Shown: piece after piece, positions 31,897 to 41,101 of the stretch
Layout of the letters: every line of letters starts with the position of its first letter
How positions within the stretch are numbered: position 1 is the stretch's first letter
Translations under genes and position numbers: made by a program
The notes under the pieces: model-generated
Told to the model about the DNA's origin: nothing
The model's input: the letters and a program-made list of their open reading frames with translations, nothing else
Database searches by the model: none
Assembly: GCA_019411365.1 (NCBI GenBank)
Contig: DXQT01000001.1
Location: forward strand, 92,687 to 156,686
Length of the DNA stretch: 64,000 bases
From: Roseburia sp.
GTDB taxonomy: Bacteria > Bacillota_A > Clostridia > Lachnospirales > Lachnospiraceae
Direction: 5' to 3'

Positions 31897-32760
31897 TTAT
31901 GATTTCACCGCTCCGGCTACCACGCCATCGATAATCTCTTTCTGCAGGAACAGATATAATACCAGGATCGGTGCAACAGTAAGTACCAGTGCTGCCATGA
32001 TCACACCGTAATCGGATGAGTAAGTTCCGTAGAAAGAATAAGTGGATAACGGAAGTGTATATAAGTTTTTCTTTCCAAGTACCAGTGAAGGAAGCAGATA
32101 GTCGTTCCAGAATGCCAGTACGTTTAAGATCACAAGGGTTGCCGTAGTCGGTTTTAACAGAGGAAATACGACCTTGAAAAATGTCTGTACATTGGTACAT
32201 CCATCCAGATATGCCGCCTCCTCCAGTGAAAGCGGGATACCGCTCTTAATAAATCCCTGATAAATGAATACTGACATACTCATCGCAAATCCGGTATGCA
32301 TAAAGATCAGTGTCAGTCTGTGGTTTAACATATGAAGTCCGGAACCGTAAATGGAAACTAACGGGATCATGATCGCCTGGAATGGAATGATCATGGATGC
32401 TGCCATCAGTGCAAAGAATACTCTGGAAAATGTATTTTTTGCACGGGTAAAATAATATGCCACCATGGATGCAAAAATGATGACGAGCAATGTGCTTAAC
32501 CCAGTGATAAACAGGGAGTTTCCAAACGCTTTTATGAATTCCATTTTCTCAAATGCTTTTGTATAGTTTGCAAGTGTATATCCCTTTTCTGTAATAAAGG
32601 AAAATGGATTCTTGATGATATCACGTTTCTGTTTAAAGGAGTTTAACAACACCAGAATGAACGGTACCATATAAAGCAGGAATAAAACAATGATCGCTGT
32701 AAAGCCAACAACATCCAATACACGGCGTTTTGTCCCGCCAACTTTTGAACCTCTGCTCAT
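31897..32760 (-). CDS. ABC sugar transporter permease, MalG type
   Basis: A 287-residue inner-membrane protein with six helices and the EAA loop (SLEEAAYLDGCTNVQTFFKVVFPLLKP) that docks the ATPase. The ATG at 32760 overlaps the stop of the preceding permease by one base (TAATG) and has GGAGG ten bases upstream. It pairs with the MalF-type permease and the binding protein upstream. The locus encodes no ATPase, so a shared MsmK-type ATPase elsewhere is presumed. Confidence 0.93.
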   Translation of the reverse strand: MSRGSKVGGTKRRVLDVVGFTAIIVLFLLYMVPFILVLLNSFKQKRDIIKNPFSFITEKGYTLANYTKAFEKMEFIKAFGNSLFITGLSTLLVIIFASMVAYYFTRAKNTFSRVFFALMAASMIIPFQAIMIPLVSIYGSGLHMLNHRLTLIFMHTGFAMSMSVFIYQGFIKSGIPLSLEEAAYLDGCTNVQTFFKVVFPLLKPTTATLVILNVLAFWNDYLLPSLVLGKKNLYTLPLSTYSFYGTYSSDYGVIMAALVLTVAPILVLYLFLQKEIIDGVVAGAVKS

Positions 32761-33638
32761 TATGCCTCTACCTCCTTCTTCTTTCCGATATAGATCTGTG
32801 CACCGCTGATGCATGCAACAATGATAAATAAGATCAGTGCTTCAGCCTGGCCTACGCCATAATTTCTGGATGTGAATGCCTTTTCATAGACATGCATCGC
32901 AACCAGTCTGGTGGAACCGTAAGGCTCACCGCCTGTCAATGTAAGGTTTACATCGTAAACCATGAATGCTCTCGATAAGGTAAGGAACAGACAGATAACA
33001 AACGACGGCACCATCAGCGGTAAGATAATGCTCTTCATTTTCTGGAAACCTGTTGCCCCATCTATGCTGGCTGCCTCAAGCACATCTGTGGACAGCCCTG
33101 TGAAACCGGCGATGTAAATTAACATCATATAACCGGATAATTGCCAAACTGTAACGATCACCATGGACCAGAATGCTTTATTCGGATCTGCTAACCAGGA
33201 AGTGGAAAATAATCCCCAGCCTGTGCTCTTTCCCATGTTTACAAGCACTCTTGAAAATACGAACTGCCAGATAAATCCAAGTACGACACCACCGATCAAA
33301 TTTGGTGTAAAGAAACCGGCACGGAAAAATTTCTGGCCTTTGATTCCGTTTGTCAGTGCATATGCTAAAAGGAATGCCACTGCATTGACTAAGATTACCG
33401 ATAAAACTACATATTTTAAAGTGAGTCCCATAGAGGACCAGAATGCCGTATCTTTAAATACGGAAATATAATTCTGCACGCCGATAATATTTTTTACTTT
33501 GCTGACTCCATCCCAATCGGTCAGTGTCAGGTAAAAACCATACAGGAAAGGCAGTATGACAACTGCACAGAAAATCAGACATCCCGGCAGTGCAAAGATA
33601 CATAGATTTTTAATTTTTTCTCCCGTTTTTCTACCCAT
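32760..33638 (-). CDS. ABC sugar transporter permease, MalF type
   Basis: A 292-residue membrane protein with six helices and the EAA loop (DVLEAASIDGATGFQKMKSIILPLMVP). The start ATG at 33638 has AAAGGA nine bases upstream; an upstream in-frame extension of 34 codons is not hydrophobic and lacks a ribosome site. It forms the translocation channel with the MalG-type subunit. Confidence 0.93.
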   Translation of the reverse strand: MGRKTGEKIKNLCIFALPGCLIFCAVVILPFLYGFYLTLTDWDGVSKVKNIIGVQNYISVFKDTAFWSSMGLTLKYVVLSVILVNAVAFLLAYALTNGIKGQKFFRAGFFTPNLIGGVVLGFIWQFVFSRVLVNMGKSTGWGLFSTSWLADPNKAFWSMVIVTVWQLSGYMMLIYIAGFTGLSTDVLEAASIDGATGFQKMKSIILPLMVPSFVICLFLTLSRAFMVYDVNLTLTGGEPYGSTRLVAMHVYEKAFTSRNYGVGQAEALILFIIVACISGAQIYIGKKKEVEA

Positions 33639-33776
33639 AACCCTAATTCCTTTCTGATATCCCCCGCGGAACTGCCACCGTGCTTTTTCCCAGATGGCGT
33701 TCCCGCAGGGATGATATATGGCTGTGATCCGTACGGTCACGCTCAGATGTTTTTTGTTTTTATACTTTAGATACGA

Positions 33777-35174
33777 TTAGTTCTGTGATGTCCAGTAGCT
33801 GTCGATGTCTGCTGCAAGATCATCTCTTGTGCACTGTCCGCCAAGGTATTTCTGCATGGAAGCTCCAAGTACGCTCCAGTGATCAGACGGTGCGATAAAG
33901 CTGGATGAATAGGTGTTGCCTGCTGCCATTTTTGCCTGAATGTCTTTTCCAAGCGGATCTAATGCTTCATAAGTATTGTTCTTGCATGCCGGGATCACTG
34001 CTGCATCTTCCACTAACATTTTCTGTCCGTTGTCAGAGTATACCAGCCAGTTGACAAATGCCTTTGCCGCCTCCTGCTGCTCCGGTGTGGACTGCTCTGC
34101 ATCGATCATTAACTGTTTACTTGCGCTTGCCTGAATACCGTTGTTTGCAAAATCAGAAGTATCATTTCCTAAAATATATGGAAGGAATCCATACTCATCA
34201 CTGTCGGAAGCGCCTGCCTCTTTTAAGTTTGGCCAAGCCCAGCATCCATTGATCCAGAGAGCGGCATCACCGTCAGCTAAGAAGATCGGATCCTGATCAT
34301 AAAGAGCACCTAAAGGATCCTCTCCGTTGATGTTATACTGGCTTAACAGATCAAAAGTATCCATGAACTCGTTGAATCTGTCATAATCTTCTGCCTTTAA
34401 TGTGCCTGCTTTTAACTCGTCGATGACTTTGGCACTTCCCTCTGTGGTTCCATCGTAGGAATCATAGATAAATCCAAGCTGATGTGCGCCTAATGACCAG
34501 TCTTCTTTTGAGATAACGACCGGATTCTCCATGCCGCCTGCACGAAGGTTTTCAAGCAGTTCCTTTAATGCATCGTAGGAATTGATGGTGGATGGATCAA
34601 ACTCTTCTCCTAAAGTATCCTCGATCGCTGATTTATTGTAAATGATTCCACGTCCTTCAACACAGAATGGGAAGCTGTATATCTTTCCGTCAACCTGTGT
34701 GGTCTGGTTTACACACTCTTTTACCCACTCTTCATCGGAGAGATCAACTGCATACTGGGAAGCAAGTGCAACAACGTCAGTGGTATCTAAGATCGCCATC
34801 GTCGGTGCCGTTCCTGAGTTGTATGCGCTTGTAATTCTTGTATACGGAGATTCGCCGGTTCCGCATGCCTGAACTTCAAGCTCGATTCCTGTATCTTCTT
34901 TAAATGCCTCTGCCATATCCTCAAGTGCTGTCTGGATCTCACCTTTACTGTTTAACATGGTGATCTGTGTTCCTGCTAAATCTGCAGTATCAATGTTTCC
35001 AGTACTTTCCGTTCCTGCTGCATCTGCGCTTTCGCTGGCATCTGTTTTGCTTTCTGCGTTAGTGCTGCCCGCATTTGCTGTACCTGTGTTACTGTTGTTA
35101 CTTCCGCAGCCTGCTAACATCCCCATTGTCATTGCTGCTGTCATGAATACTGCTACCACTTTTTTTGCTTTCAT
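33777..35174 (-). CDS. Extracellular sugar-binding lipoprotein of an ABC importer
   Basis: A 465-residue family 1 solute-binding protein. The signal peptide ends in the lipobox LAGC, so Cys23 is lipidated; a Ser/Asn/Thr-rich linker follows, then the two-lobed binding domain (ITMLNSKGEIQTALEDMAEAF). It should capture the sugar outside the membrane and pass it to the two permeases downstream. Neighbouring GH36, GH32 and sucrose phosphorylase suggest raffinose-family sugars or sucrose. First gene of the operon, behind the LacI-type operator. Confidence 0.93.
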   Translation of the reverse strand: MKAKKVVAVFMTAAMTMGMLAGCGSNNSNTGTANAGSTNAESKTDASESADAAGTESTGNIDTADLAGTQITMLNSKGEIQTALEDMAEAFKEDTGIELEVQACGTGESPYTRITSAYNSGTAPTMAILDTTDVVALASQYAVDLSDEEWVKECVNQTTQVDGKIYSFPFCVEGRGIIYNKSAIEDTLGEEFDPSTINSYDALKELLENLRAGGMENPVVISKEDWSLGAHQLGFIYDSYDGTTEGSAKVIDELKAGTLKAEDYDRFNEFMDTFDLLSQYNINGEDPLGALYDQDPIFLADGDAALWINGCWAWPNLKEAGASDSDEYGFLPYILGNDTSDFANNGIQASASKQLMIDAEQSTPEQQEAAKAFVNWLVYSDNGQKMLVEDAAVIPACKNNTYEALDPLGKDIQAKMAAGNTYSSSFIAPSDHWSVLGASMQKYLGGQCTRDDLAADIDSYWTSQN

Positions 35175-35276
35175 TGTTTTTCCTCCACTCTTTTTTCTCT
35201 AAAAATATGATAGGTTCCCGTTCCCAAACTTACTAATTCTTTTTCTGTCCGTCATTGCTGTCCTTACTGTGCCCTT

Positions 35277-35315
35277 ACTTTAACACAGCCTTCTCCGTAT
35301 GTCAATCGGTTGACA
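35277..35315 (-). promoter_or_regulatory. Promoter with overlapping LacI-type operator, raffinose/sucrose operon
   Basis: The palindrome TGTCAATCGGTTGACA (35300-35315) contains the -35 box TTGACA (35300-35305, minus strand). After 17 bases comes TAAAGT (35277-35282) with an upstream TG. A repressor on the palindrome would block the -35 box directly. It lies about 100 bases before the binding-protein gene. Confidence 0.8.
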
Positions 35316-35431
35316 TACGATTTGTCAGTTATAATCAAATAATCGCTTCTATTTTTGTACATATTCACAACATATATTTTGCATTTTTAATCATTTATGG
35401 GCAGAAAGGACTATTAAAGCCTTGTGTTTTA

Positions 35432-35447
35432 TGTTAATCGGTTGACA
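35432..35447 (-). promoter_or_regulatory. Second LacI-type operator, 132 bases upstream
   Basis: TGTTAATCGGTTGACA differs from the operator at 35300 in one base. Centre-to-centre distance is 132 bases, close to a whole number of helical turns (12.6), compatible with a repression loop. The rest of the 432-base gap holds the xylanase terminator and no gene. Confidence 0.7.
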
Positions 35448-35514
35448 TTTCAAATTTTATCAATTCCGATTCCTGTTTATGGTACTGGAAAAACACACAC
35501 CTATCATGCAAAGC

Positions 35515-35553
35515 AAAAAGAGGACCTCACAACTTAGTTGCAAAATCCTCTTT
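35515..35553 (-). terminator. Terminator after the xylanase gene
   Basis: AAAGAGGA ... TCCTCTTT with an inner GCAAC/GTTGT pair and a T-run on the minus strand, 54 bases after the xylanase stop. Confidence 0.82.
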
Positions 35554-35606
35554 CCGGTGTGCCACACATTTTACTGTATGACGGGTATATTAAATTTATT
35601 TGGGAA

Positions 35607-38600
35607 CTACTTACTGATCTTTATCTTCTTTGCACTGCTGAAACTTCCATAAACTTTTGCTCCTGTGGAATCTTTCTTATAAGCACGTACTTTTACATAA
35701 TATGTCTTGCCTTTTGCCAATTTTCCAAGTGTTTTTGATGTGCCTGATATTGTTACTTTCTTTACATTCTTTTTGAATTGCTTATCCGTAGAATAAACGA
35801 TCTGATATCCGGCTGCACCGTCCACTTTCTGGACTGTAACTTTTGCTTTTCTTCCCGAAACAGCTTTCATTTTCTTAATTGCAGATTTCTTTACGGTCAC
35901 TTTCTGCCATTTCGCATATAAAGTAAGATTCTTTTTGCTGCTCTTTGAGATTGTTTTAATTCTCTTTGTATACTTGCTGTCTGTATACCAGCCCTTAAAG
36001 ACATATCCCTTTTTGGAAGCAGATTTTAAATTTACCTTTTCATTGTAATAATATTCCGGGTTTTTGCTGCTGTTTTTACCTTTTCCTAACTTATAGGTAA
36101 TTTTATAACCTACCGTGATCTTACAGGACGCGCTTACTCTGCTTCCATCTTTTGCCGTTGCCGTGATCGTGGTCACACCATTTTTCAATGCTTTTACTTT
36201 CCCATGCTTATCAACAGTCGCAACTTTTTTGTTGGAAGATGTCCACTTAACGTCTTTAATATCTGCATCAGATGGTGAAACAACAGCCTTTAATGTAAGC
36301 GTTGCACCTTTTTTCATTCCGGCTTTTGTTTTATTTAACGTGATTTTTTTAACTTTTACTTCTTTCTTCTCTGTTTCCGGTTTCTTTTCTGTATCTTTCT
36401 CCGGAGCATTTTTAATTTCTCCAAGTTTTACAGTACCAAATACTTCCGGTTTAGACCATCCCATTCCTGTTTCATCGTTCCAGCTCAATGTACCAATTCT
36501 TTTGCCACTTGCATCAGCATCATTGATCTGAAATTCAAGTCCGATCTCATCTCCGGCTTTTGGTGTGATATCCGTCCATTTAAATGACGCTTCAACAACA
36601 TATCCGTCAGAAGTTATTTTTGCCACAGACTTCATATTCTCTTCAAGGCACTTTTTGCCATTAAATGAGTGATCATTTGCATAACTGATCCTGTACTGCT
36701 TGTCATCGTCTTCATAAGAGTTGGATTTTCCATTATTTTCGTCGATAAATACTTCTAAGGAATCCTGCTCCCATGCATCACCGTTGGTATTATTGAGGAC
36801 AGGATCTTTGATCTCGGCATATACATAAAAATTGTCTTTATCCCAGAGTAACTTCGCATTTGCAGAAACATTGGAGCCGAGATTGATTGTAATCGGAATG
36901 GTTCCGGCATTATCCCATACCGCATCTTTATCTCCGTCTACGGTAACTGTACCATAGGCAGCTTTCTCCACCCCTGGTTTCATCGTTACTTTCGCGTAAT
37001 ATTTACTGCTTGTTCCCTGTTTTCCTGTCAAATCATTAAATGCGGCTGTTTTATCCCCATTTGTGACCACAACATCCATTCCGATCACTTTTGCAACGGA
37101 AAGTCCTGATAACGGTACCTTTATGGTTGCCTGATAACCATTTTCTACTTCTGCTGCCTCGCTTCTTTTTACCGTTACGGTCACTGGTGTGATGTCATCT
37201 TTTCCGGAATTTGCAGAATCCACATAAACAGCAACTGCATCATTATCATCTTTTACGGCATCTTCTACCGTAACCTGCACGGTAAGACCATCTTTATCCC
37301 ACATCGAAATAAAGGAAGCCGTGATATCATTCTGCATGATACTGTATGTCTTTCCTGTCACTGCATCACCTTTTTTCTCTGCAGCAACTACATCCTGAAT
37401 TGACGGCTGGAGTCTGGATGCATCTACATACGCCCAGTACGCAGGTTTTGCTTTATAATTTCCATCAAAAAGCAATGGGCACTGCGCAGAGCCGTCTGCA
37501 CCACCACCAACACCGGACTGTTCATGTAACCATGAATTTGGCTCGATGACCCCCCATACGGTCAATCCGGAAACGTTCGAACCATCTGCTTTTAAGCCTT
37601 TGATCGCATCGAATAACTGTTTATGGCAATATGCAATTTTAGTATACTCGCTCTCTTTTGTTGCCATACCTGATGTATAAGATGCACTTGATTTAAAATC
37701 AAGCTCTGTAAGCTGTACTTTTCCTGCAGCTTTTGCATATTTTTCAGCCACTGTTTTAAACTGCGTGGCAGAAAAACTATCCACACTGTAATGTGCCTGC
37801 ATGCCAAATGCATCCAGTCTGGTTCCATCGGCAGCCTTTACATCATTGATGAGTTTTACAATACCCTCACATTTTGTATTATCCGTCTCACCAAAATCGT
37901 TGTAATAAAGCTCTACATTTTTCGGTGCATACTGGTTTGCATATCTGAAGGCATTGATGATAAATTCGTTGCTCTTATATACATGCCACCAGCTTGAATT
38001 ATTTCCATGACGGATCTCATCGAGACTTTCCGCTGCACTCACGGTATCTGTACGGTAAGAGTTTCCAATGACAGCCTCATTTACAACATCCCAGCCATAA
38101 AATAATCCGTCATATTTTCCATTTGCAGCTTCCCCGAAGTAATGGTCAAAGACACTTGAAATAAACCATTCAAGACGGCGGTTCATGGTCTCTTTGTCCA
38201 CATAAGGTTTGGTTTTATCATAATTTTCATGGAAAAACCATTCCTGTGTCTGGGAATGCCATACAAGGACATGACCACGGATACGGATTTTGTTATCCGG
38301 ATTTTCATTATTCCACTCACAGATTTTATTTATTAATTTATCTGCACGTGAAAAGTCCAAGCTGTCACCGGCTTCATTTACGACCGGGACTTCAAGATCC
38401 TGTCCTTTAAATTGGATCGTCTTTGTGTTGACTTTATCCTCTAACTGATAGTTGAACAATGCATCCGGTTTTAATTCGTTTCCAAGTGTAACCGCATTAA
38501 AGTGTTTTTCCACCAGTTCCATCAGCGTATCATCATTGATCTCATCACCGGTCACTGCTGTGCCGGCAACTACATCATTGCCTAAAGCAGCTTTCACACT

Positions 38601-39725
38601 TTCTTTCCAGTCCGGGATGTCCTTCTCAATAGATGGCTTTTCTCTTTCAATCTTATTCATGGACACACCGGTCACATAGTAAGTCCCTTTTACGCAATCG
38701 CCCTGTCCATAGTTGGTTCCCTGTTCTATAATACGGATGACCACCTGATCTGCAGCTTTCGGTATTTTGAAAGTTCCCTCATATTTTGTCCATTCTCCAG
38801 CTTTTAATGTCTTTGTACAGTCTCCTGACAAAATACCTGCTGAATAACTTCCAAGATATGTTGCCTCACCACCGGAAACATAGAATGGTGCAAACTCCAC
38901 ATTTCTCTGCTCTTCCGGAGCATCTTTGTAATCATCGGACAATTTCGCCCAGAATGAGAATTTGTATGTTTCCCCTTTTTCAACCGCATCCGTGATATCC
39001 TGCGAAAAACAATCCCCAGGGGTGGCAGTTTCCTGATTACGTGTAAGTACACCGTATGTTTTAAGACCGGAATCTGCGATTTCTTCTTCCTCTGCTGCAA
39101 CTGAAACAACCGATTCTCCGGCTGCACTGTTCCATGACTCCGCCGCTTCGGACGCTGCAAAATCACCGTTTTTTATAATATTATCCCCCAGTTTTGCATC
39201 GCCTGCTCCTGCTTTCAGTTCAAAGGTCACGCTCACAAGACTTACCGTTGCATTTTCCGGTTTATCTTCCGTTATCATGATTCCGACTGCATCAATAGCG
39301 CCATCCCCCGATGGATTTATCGTATACTCCGTCTGTCCGCTTAATCCGTACTGTGTATTAGCTGCTGTTGCATCATCTCCACCGTTGTATACTTTCAGAC
39401 TGATCGGTACTTTCTGATCCGCCACCTGAAATGTAACAGCATTCACCTGTGACATTTCGATACTCTCCGGCAACGTCCATTTCACCTGATTATACTGTTT
39501 TGCAAAAGACAATTTCCACTGTCCATCTGCGAGTTCATAATCCGCGTCTCCCCATGCCACTTTCAGCTGATCTGCAGTAAAAACTTTTTTTACCCCTGAA
39601 TTTTCGTTTTCATCTGCATAGACAACTGCATTTTCAAGATATGGTGTCAGCACCGGTCCTATCCCGGTAAAGACCATAGCACTGCACAAGGCTGCGCATA
39701 CCCCTGCTTTCCAATTTCGTTTCAA
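35607..39725 (-). CDS. xyn10A: Large modular cell-surface endo-xylanase, GH10 with several CBMs
   Basis: A 1372-residue secreted enzyme. Approximate order: signal peptide 1-37; N-terminal CBM (45-172, CBM86-like by position); CBM22 (178-358); GH10 (375-775) with acid/base Glu550 in WDVVNEA and nucleophile Glu674 in LTELDF; two CBM9 domains (778-918, 919-1103); Glu/Lys linker; Big_2 (1124-1205); Listeria-Bacteroides repeat (1206-1275); Fn3-like domain to the end. This order is known from the Roseburia intestinalis xylanase. No LPXTG anchor, so the last domains probably hold it to the wall. Start is TTG with AGGAGG ten bases upstream. Confidence 0.95.
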   Translation of the reverse strand: MKRNWKAGVCAALCSAMVFTGIGPVLTPYLENAVVYADENENSGVKKVFTADQLKVAWGDADYELADGQWKLSFAKQYNQVKWTLPESIEMSQVNAVTFQVADQKVPISLKVYNGGDDATAANTQYGLSGQTEYTINPSGDGAIDAVGIMITEDKPENATVSLVSVTFELKAGAGDAKLGDNIIKNGDFAASEAAESWNSAAGESVVSVAAEEEEIADSGLKTYGVLTRNQETATPGDCFSQDITDAVEKGETYKFSFWAKLSDDYKDAPEEQRNVEFAPFYVSGGEATYLGSYSAGILSGDCTKTLKAGEWTKYEGTFKIPKAADQVVIRIIEQGTNYGQGDCVKGTYYVTGVSMNKIEREKPSIEKDIPDWKESVKAALGNDVVAGTAVTGDEINDDTLMELVEKHFNAVTLGNELKPDALFNYQLEDKVNTKTIQFKGQDLEVPVVNEAGDSLDFSRADKLINKICEWNNENPDNKIRIRGHVLVWHSQTQEWFFHENYDKTKPYVDKETMNRRLEWFISSVFDHYFGEAANGKYDGLFYGWDVVNEAVIGNSYRTDTVSAAESLDEIRHGNNSSWWHVYKSNEFIINAFRYANQYAPKNVELYYNDFGETDNTKCEGIVKLINDVKAADGTRLDAFGMQAHYSVDSFSATQFKTVAEKYAKAAGKVQLTELDFKSSASYTSGMATKESEYTKIAYCHKQLFDAIKGLKADGSNVSGLTVWGVIEPNSWLHEQSGVGGGADGSAQCPLLFDGNYKAKPAYWAYVDASRLQPSIQDVVAAEKKGDAVTGKTYSIMQNDITASFISMWDKDGLTVQVTVEDAVKDDNDAVAVYVDSANSGKDDITPVTVTVKRSEAAEVENGYQATIKVPLSGLSVAKVIGMDVVVTNGDKTAAFNDLTGKQGTSSKYYAKVTMKPGVEKAAYGTVTVDGDKDAVWDNAGTIPITINLGSNVSANAKLLWDKDNFYVYAEIKDPVLNNTNGDAWEQDSLEVFIDENNGKSNSYEDDDKQYRISYANDHSFNGKKCLEENMKSVAKITSDGYVVEASFKWTDITPKAGDEIGLEFQINDADASGKRIGTLSWNDETGMGWSKPEVFGTVKLGEIKNAPEKDTEKKPETEKKEVKVKKITLNKTKAGMKKGATLTLKAVVSPSDADIKDVKWTSSNKKVATVDKHGKVKALKNGVTTITATAKDGSRVSASCKITVGYKITYKLGKGKNSSKNPEYYYNEKVNLKSASKKGYVFKGWYTDSKYTKRIKTISKSSKKNLTLYAKWQKVTVKKSAIKKMKAVSGRKAKVTVQKVDGAAGYQIVYSTDKQFKKNVKKVTISGTSKTLGKLAKGKTYYVKVRAYKKDSTGAKVYGSFSSAKKIKISK

Positions 39726-39868
39726 ACCCCGTTCTCCTCCTTTTATATATTTTCTACCGTTACAAATTTATGTTAGCAGAAGAAAATATTAAAAATAGAG
39801 GAATTTTTATAGAAAAAAACCGGACAGATAATAGAATACACTCTCTGCAGACATCCATTATCATGAGT

Positions 39869-39912
39869 TAAAAAAGTGGAGAATCCTGCAAAAAACAAAA
39901 TTCTCCACTTTC
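39869..39912 (-). terminator. Terminator after the xylanase-tail pseudogene
   Basis: AAGTGGAGAAT (39874-39884) pairs perfectly with ATTCTCCACTT (39900-39910), with a T-run on the minus strand. Confidence 0.85.
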
Positions 39913-39959
39913 TATCATGTTTTTACCACATGACATATATTATAAATTTACTTTTTGGG

Positions 39960-40587
39960 CTACTTACTGATCTTTACCTTCTTCACACTGCTGAAACTTC
40001 CATAAACCTTTGCGCCTGTGGAATCTTTCTTATAAGCACGCACTTTTACATAATAGTTCTTGCCTTTTGAAAGTTTGCTTAAGGTTTTTGATGTTCCTGT
40101 CACTGTCTCTTTCTTTACAGCTCCCTTTTTCACAACGACTTTTTCCCATTTTGCATATACAGTAATGTTCTTTTTACTGTTCTTTGCGATCGTTGTGATT
40201 TTCTTTGTGTACTTGCTGTCTGTATACCAGCCTTTAAATGCATAACCTTTCTTTGAAGCTGCCTTTAAGTTTACTTTCTGGTTGTAATAATATTCCGGAT
40301 TCTGGTCATTATTTTTTCCTTTACCCAGTTTATAAGTGATCTTATAACCTACTGTGATCTTACAGGAAGCACTCACACCACTGCCGTCTTTTGCTGTCGC
40401 TTTGATCGTGGCAGTTCCGTTTTGCAGTGCTTTTACTTTTCCGTTTTTGTCAACGGCAGCAATTTTTGTATTGGATGAGGACCACTTGATACCTTTATTT
40501 GTTGCTTTTTCCGGTGCGACAACAGCCTTCAATGTAAGGGTTTCACCTTTTTTCATTCCAGCCTGTGTCTTGTTTAATGTAATTTTA
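39960..40587 (-). pseudogene. Decayed duplicate of the xylanase C-terminal domains
   Basis: Codes for Big_2, Listeria-Bacteroides repeat and part of the Fn3 domain, closely matching the end of the GH10 xylanase next door (shared runs such as SASCKITVGYKITYKLGKGK and AYKKDSTGAKVYGSFSS). The 5' end is lost: homology starts at KITLNKTQAG with no start codon or signal peptide before it, and the frame meets TGA at about 40636. About 38 residues of the Fn3 domain are missing in frame. An internal ATG could yield 198 residues, but without export signal it would have no evident use. Confidence 0.85.
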
Positions 40588-40636
40588 TGGCTGTATCCTT
40601 CCCACTACCAGGGCGGATTAGGAACTTTCATCCATT
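40588..40636 (-). other. Possible remnant of a group II intron domain I
   Basis: The sequence fused to the truncated xylanase tail reads, on the minus strand, GATGAAAGTTCC ... GGTAGTGGGAAGGATACAG. This resembles the GTGAAAGTCC and GTAGTGGGAA blocks in the 5' domain of bacterial group II introns. No reverse transcriptase or domain V is present nearby. This is a resemblance only. Confidence 0.3.
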
Positions 40637-40642
40637 AGTGAC

Positions 40643-40704
40643 GTGCGCCGCAAGGCGCACCAAAAAACACCGTGCCAGCGTTTCAAACGTCTGCACGGTG
40701 TTTT
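40643..40704 (-). terminator. Terminator of the rpsF-ssb-rpsR operon
   Basis: AAAACACCGTGC (40664-40675) pairs with GCACGGTGTTTT (40693-40704), with T-run on the minus strand. A second small hairpin, GTGCGCC/GGCGCAC (40643-40660), follows. Confidence 0.88.
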
Positions 40705-40729
40705 ATTCATCACATATTGTTATTCACTA

Positions 40730-40789
40730 TGAGTTTACTCGCTACGAATTTATTCGCTGCGAATTTATTCGCTGCGAATTTATTCGCAT
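40730..40789. repeat. Tandem 15-bp palindromic repeat at the end of rpsR
   Basis: Three near-identical units CGAATTTATTCGCTG (from 40745, 40760, 40775) and one degenerate unit before them. Each unit is itself a hairpin (GCGAAT/ATTCGC). The last unit contains the rpsR stop codon. Confidence 0.88.
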
Positions 40790-41043
40790 ACGTACGGCAT
40801 TAATGCAACGTGACGAGCTCTCTTGATAGCTACTGTAAGAGCTCTCTGATGTTTTGCACAGTTGCCTGTGATACGACGAGGAAGGATTTTTCCTCTCTCA
40901 GAGATGTATCTCTTTAATTTGTTTGTATCTTTGTAATCGATTACGTTATCTTTTCCACAGAAAACGCAAACTTTTTTTCTTCTATGCATTGGGCGTCTCT
41001 TCATTGGTGCGCCATCTTTGTCTGCTGCTTTATTGAAAGCCAT
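40780..41043 (-). CDS. rpsR: Ribosomal protein S18
   Basis: An 87-residue S18 of the small subunit with the conserved core ([38 protein letters not shown]). The two CxxC-type cysteines plus Cys/His in NCAKH indicate the zinc-binding form. The C-terminus ends in YVCE because the stop codon falls in the 15-bp repeat. AGGAGG precedes the ATG. Last gene of the rpsF-ssb-rpsR operon. Confidence 0.97.
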   Translation of the reverse strand: MAFNKAADKDGAPMKRRPMHRRKKVCVFCGKDNVIDYKDTNKLKRYISERGKILPRRITGNCAKHQRALTVAIKRARHVALMPYVCE

Positions 41044-41101
41044 GATAATTACCTCCTGTTGTTATCGTAAACCGCTATGTGAACCCACATCACGATTTCC
41101 A

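Noticed and set aside
35607..35760. LPXTG sorting signal at the xylanase C-terminus
   Set aside because: The protein ends in a basic Fn3-like domain (KKIKISK) with no LPXTG, no hydrophobic helix and no charged tail of the sorting type.
36115..36531. A 138-codon hydrophobic frame opposite the xylanase gene
   Set aside because: It mirrors the Lys/Thr/Ser-rich domains on the coding strand; there is no start signal.
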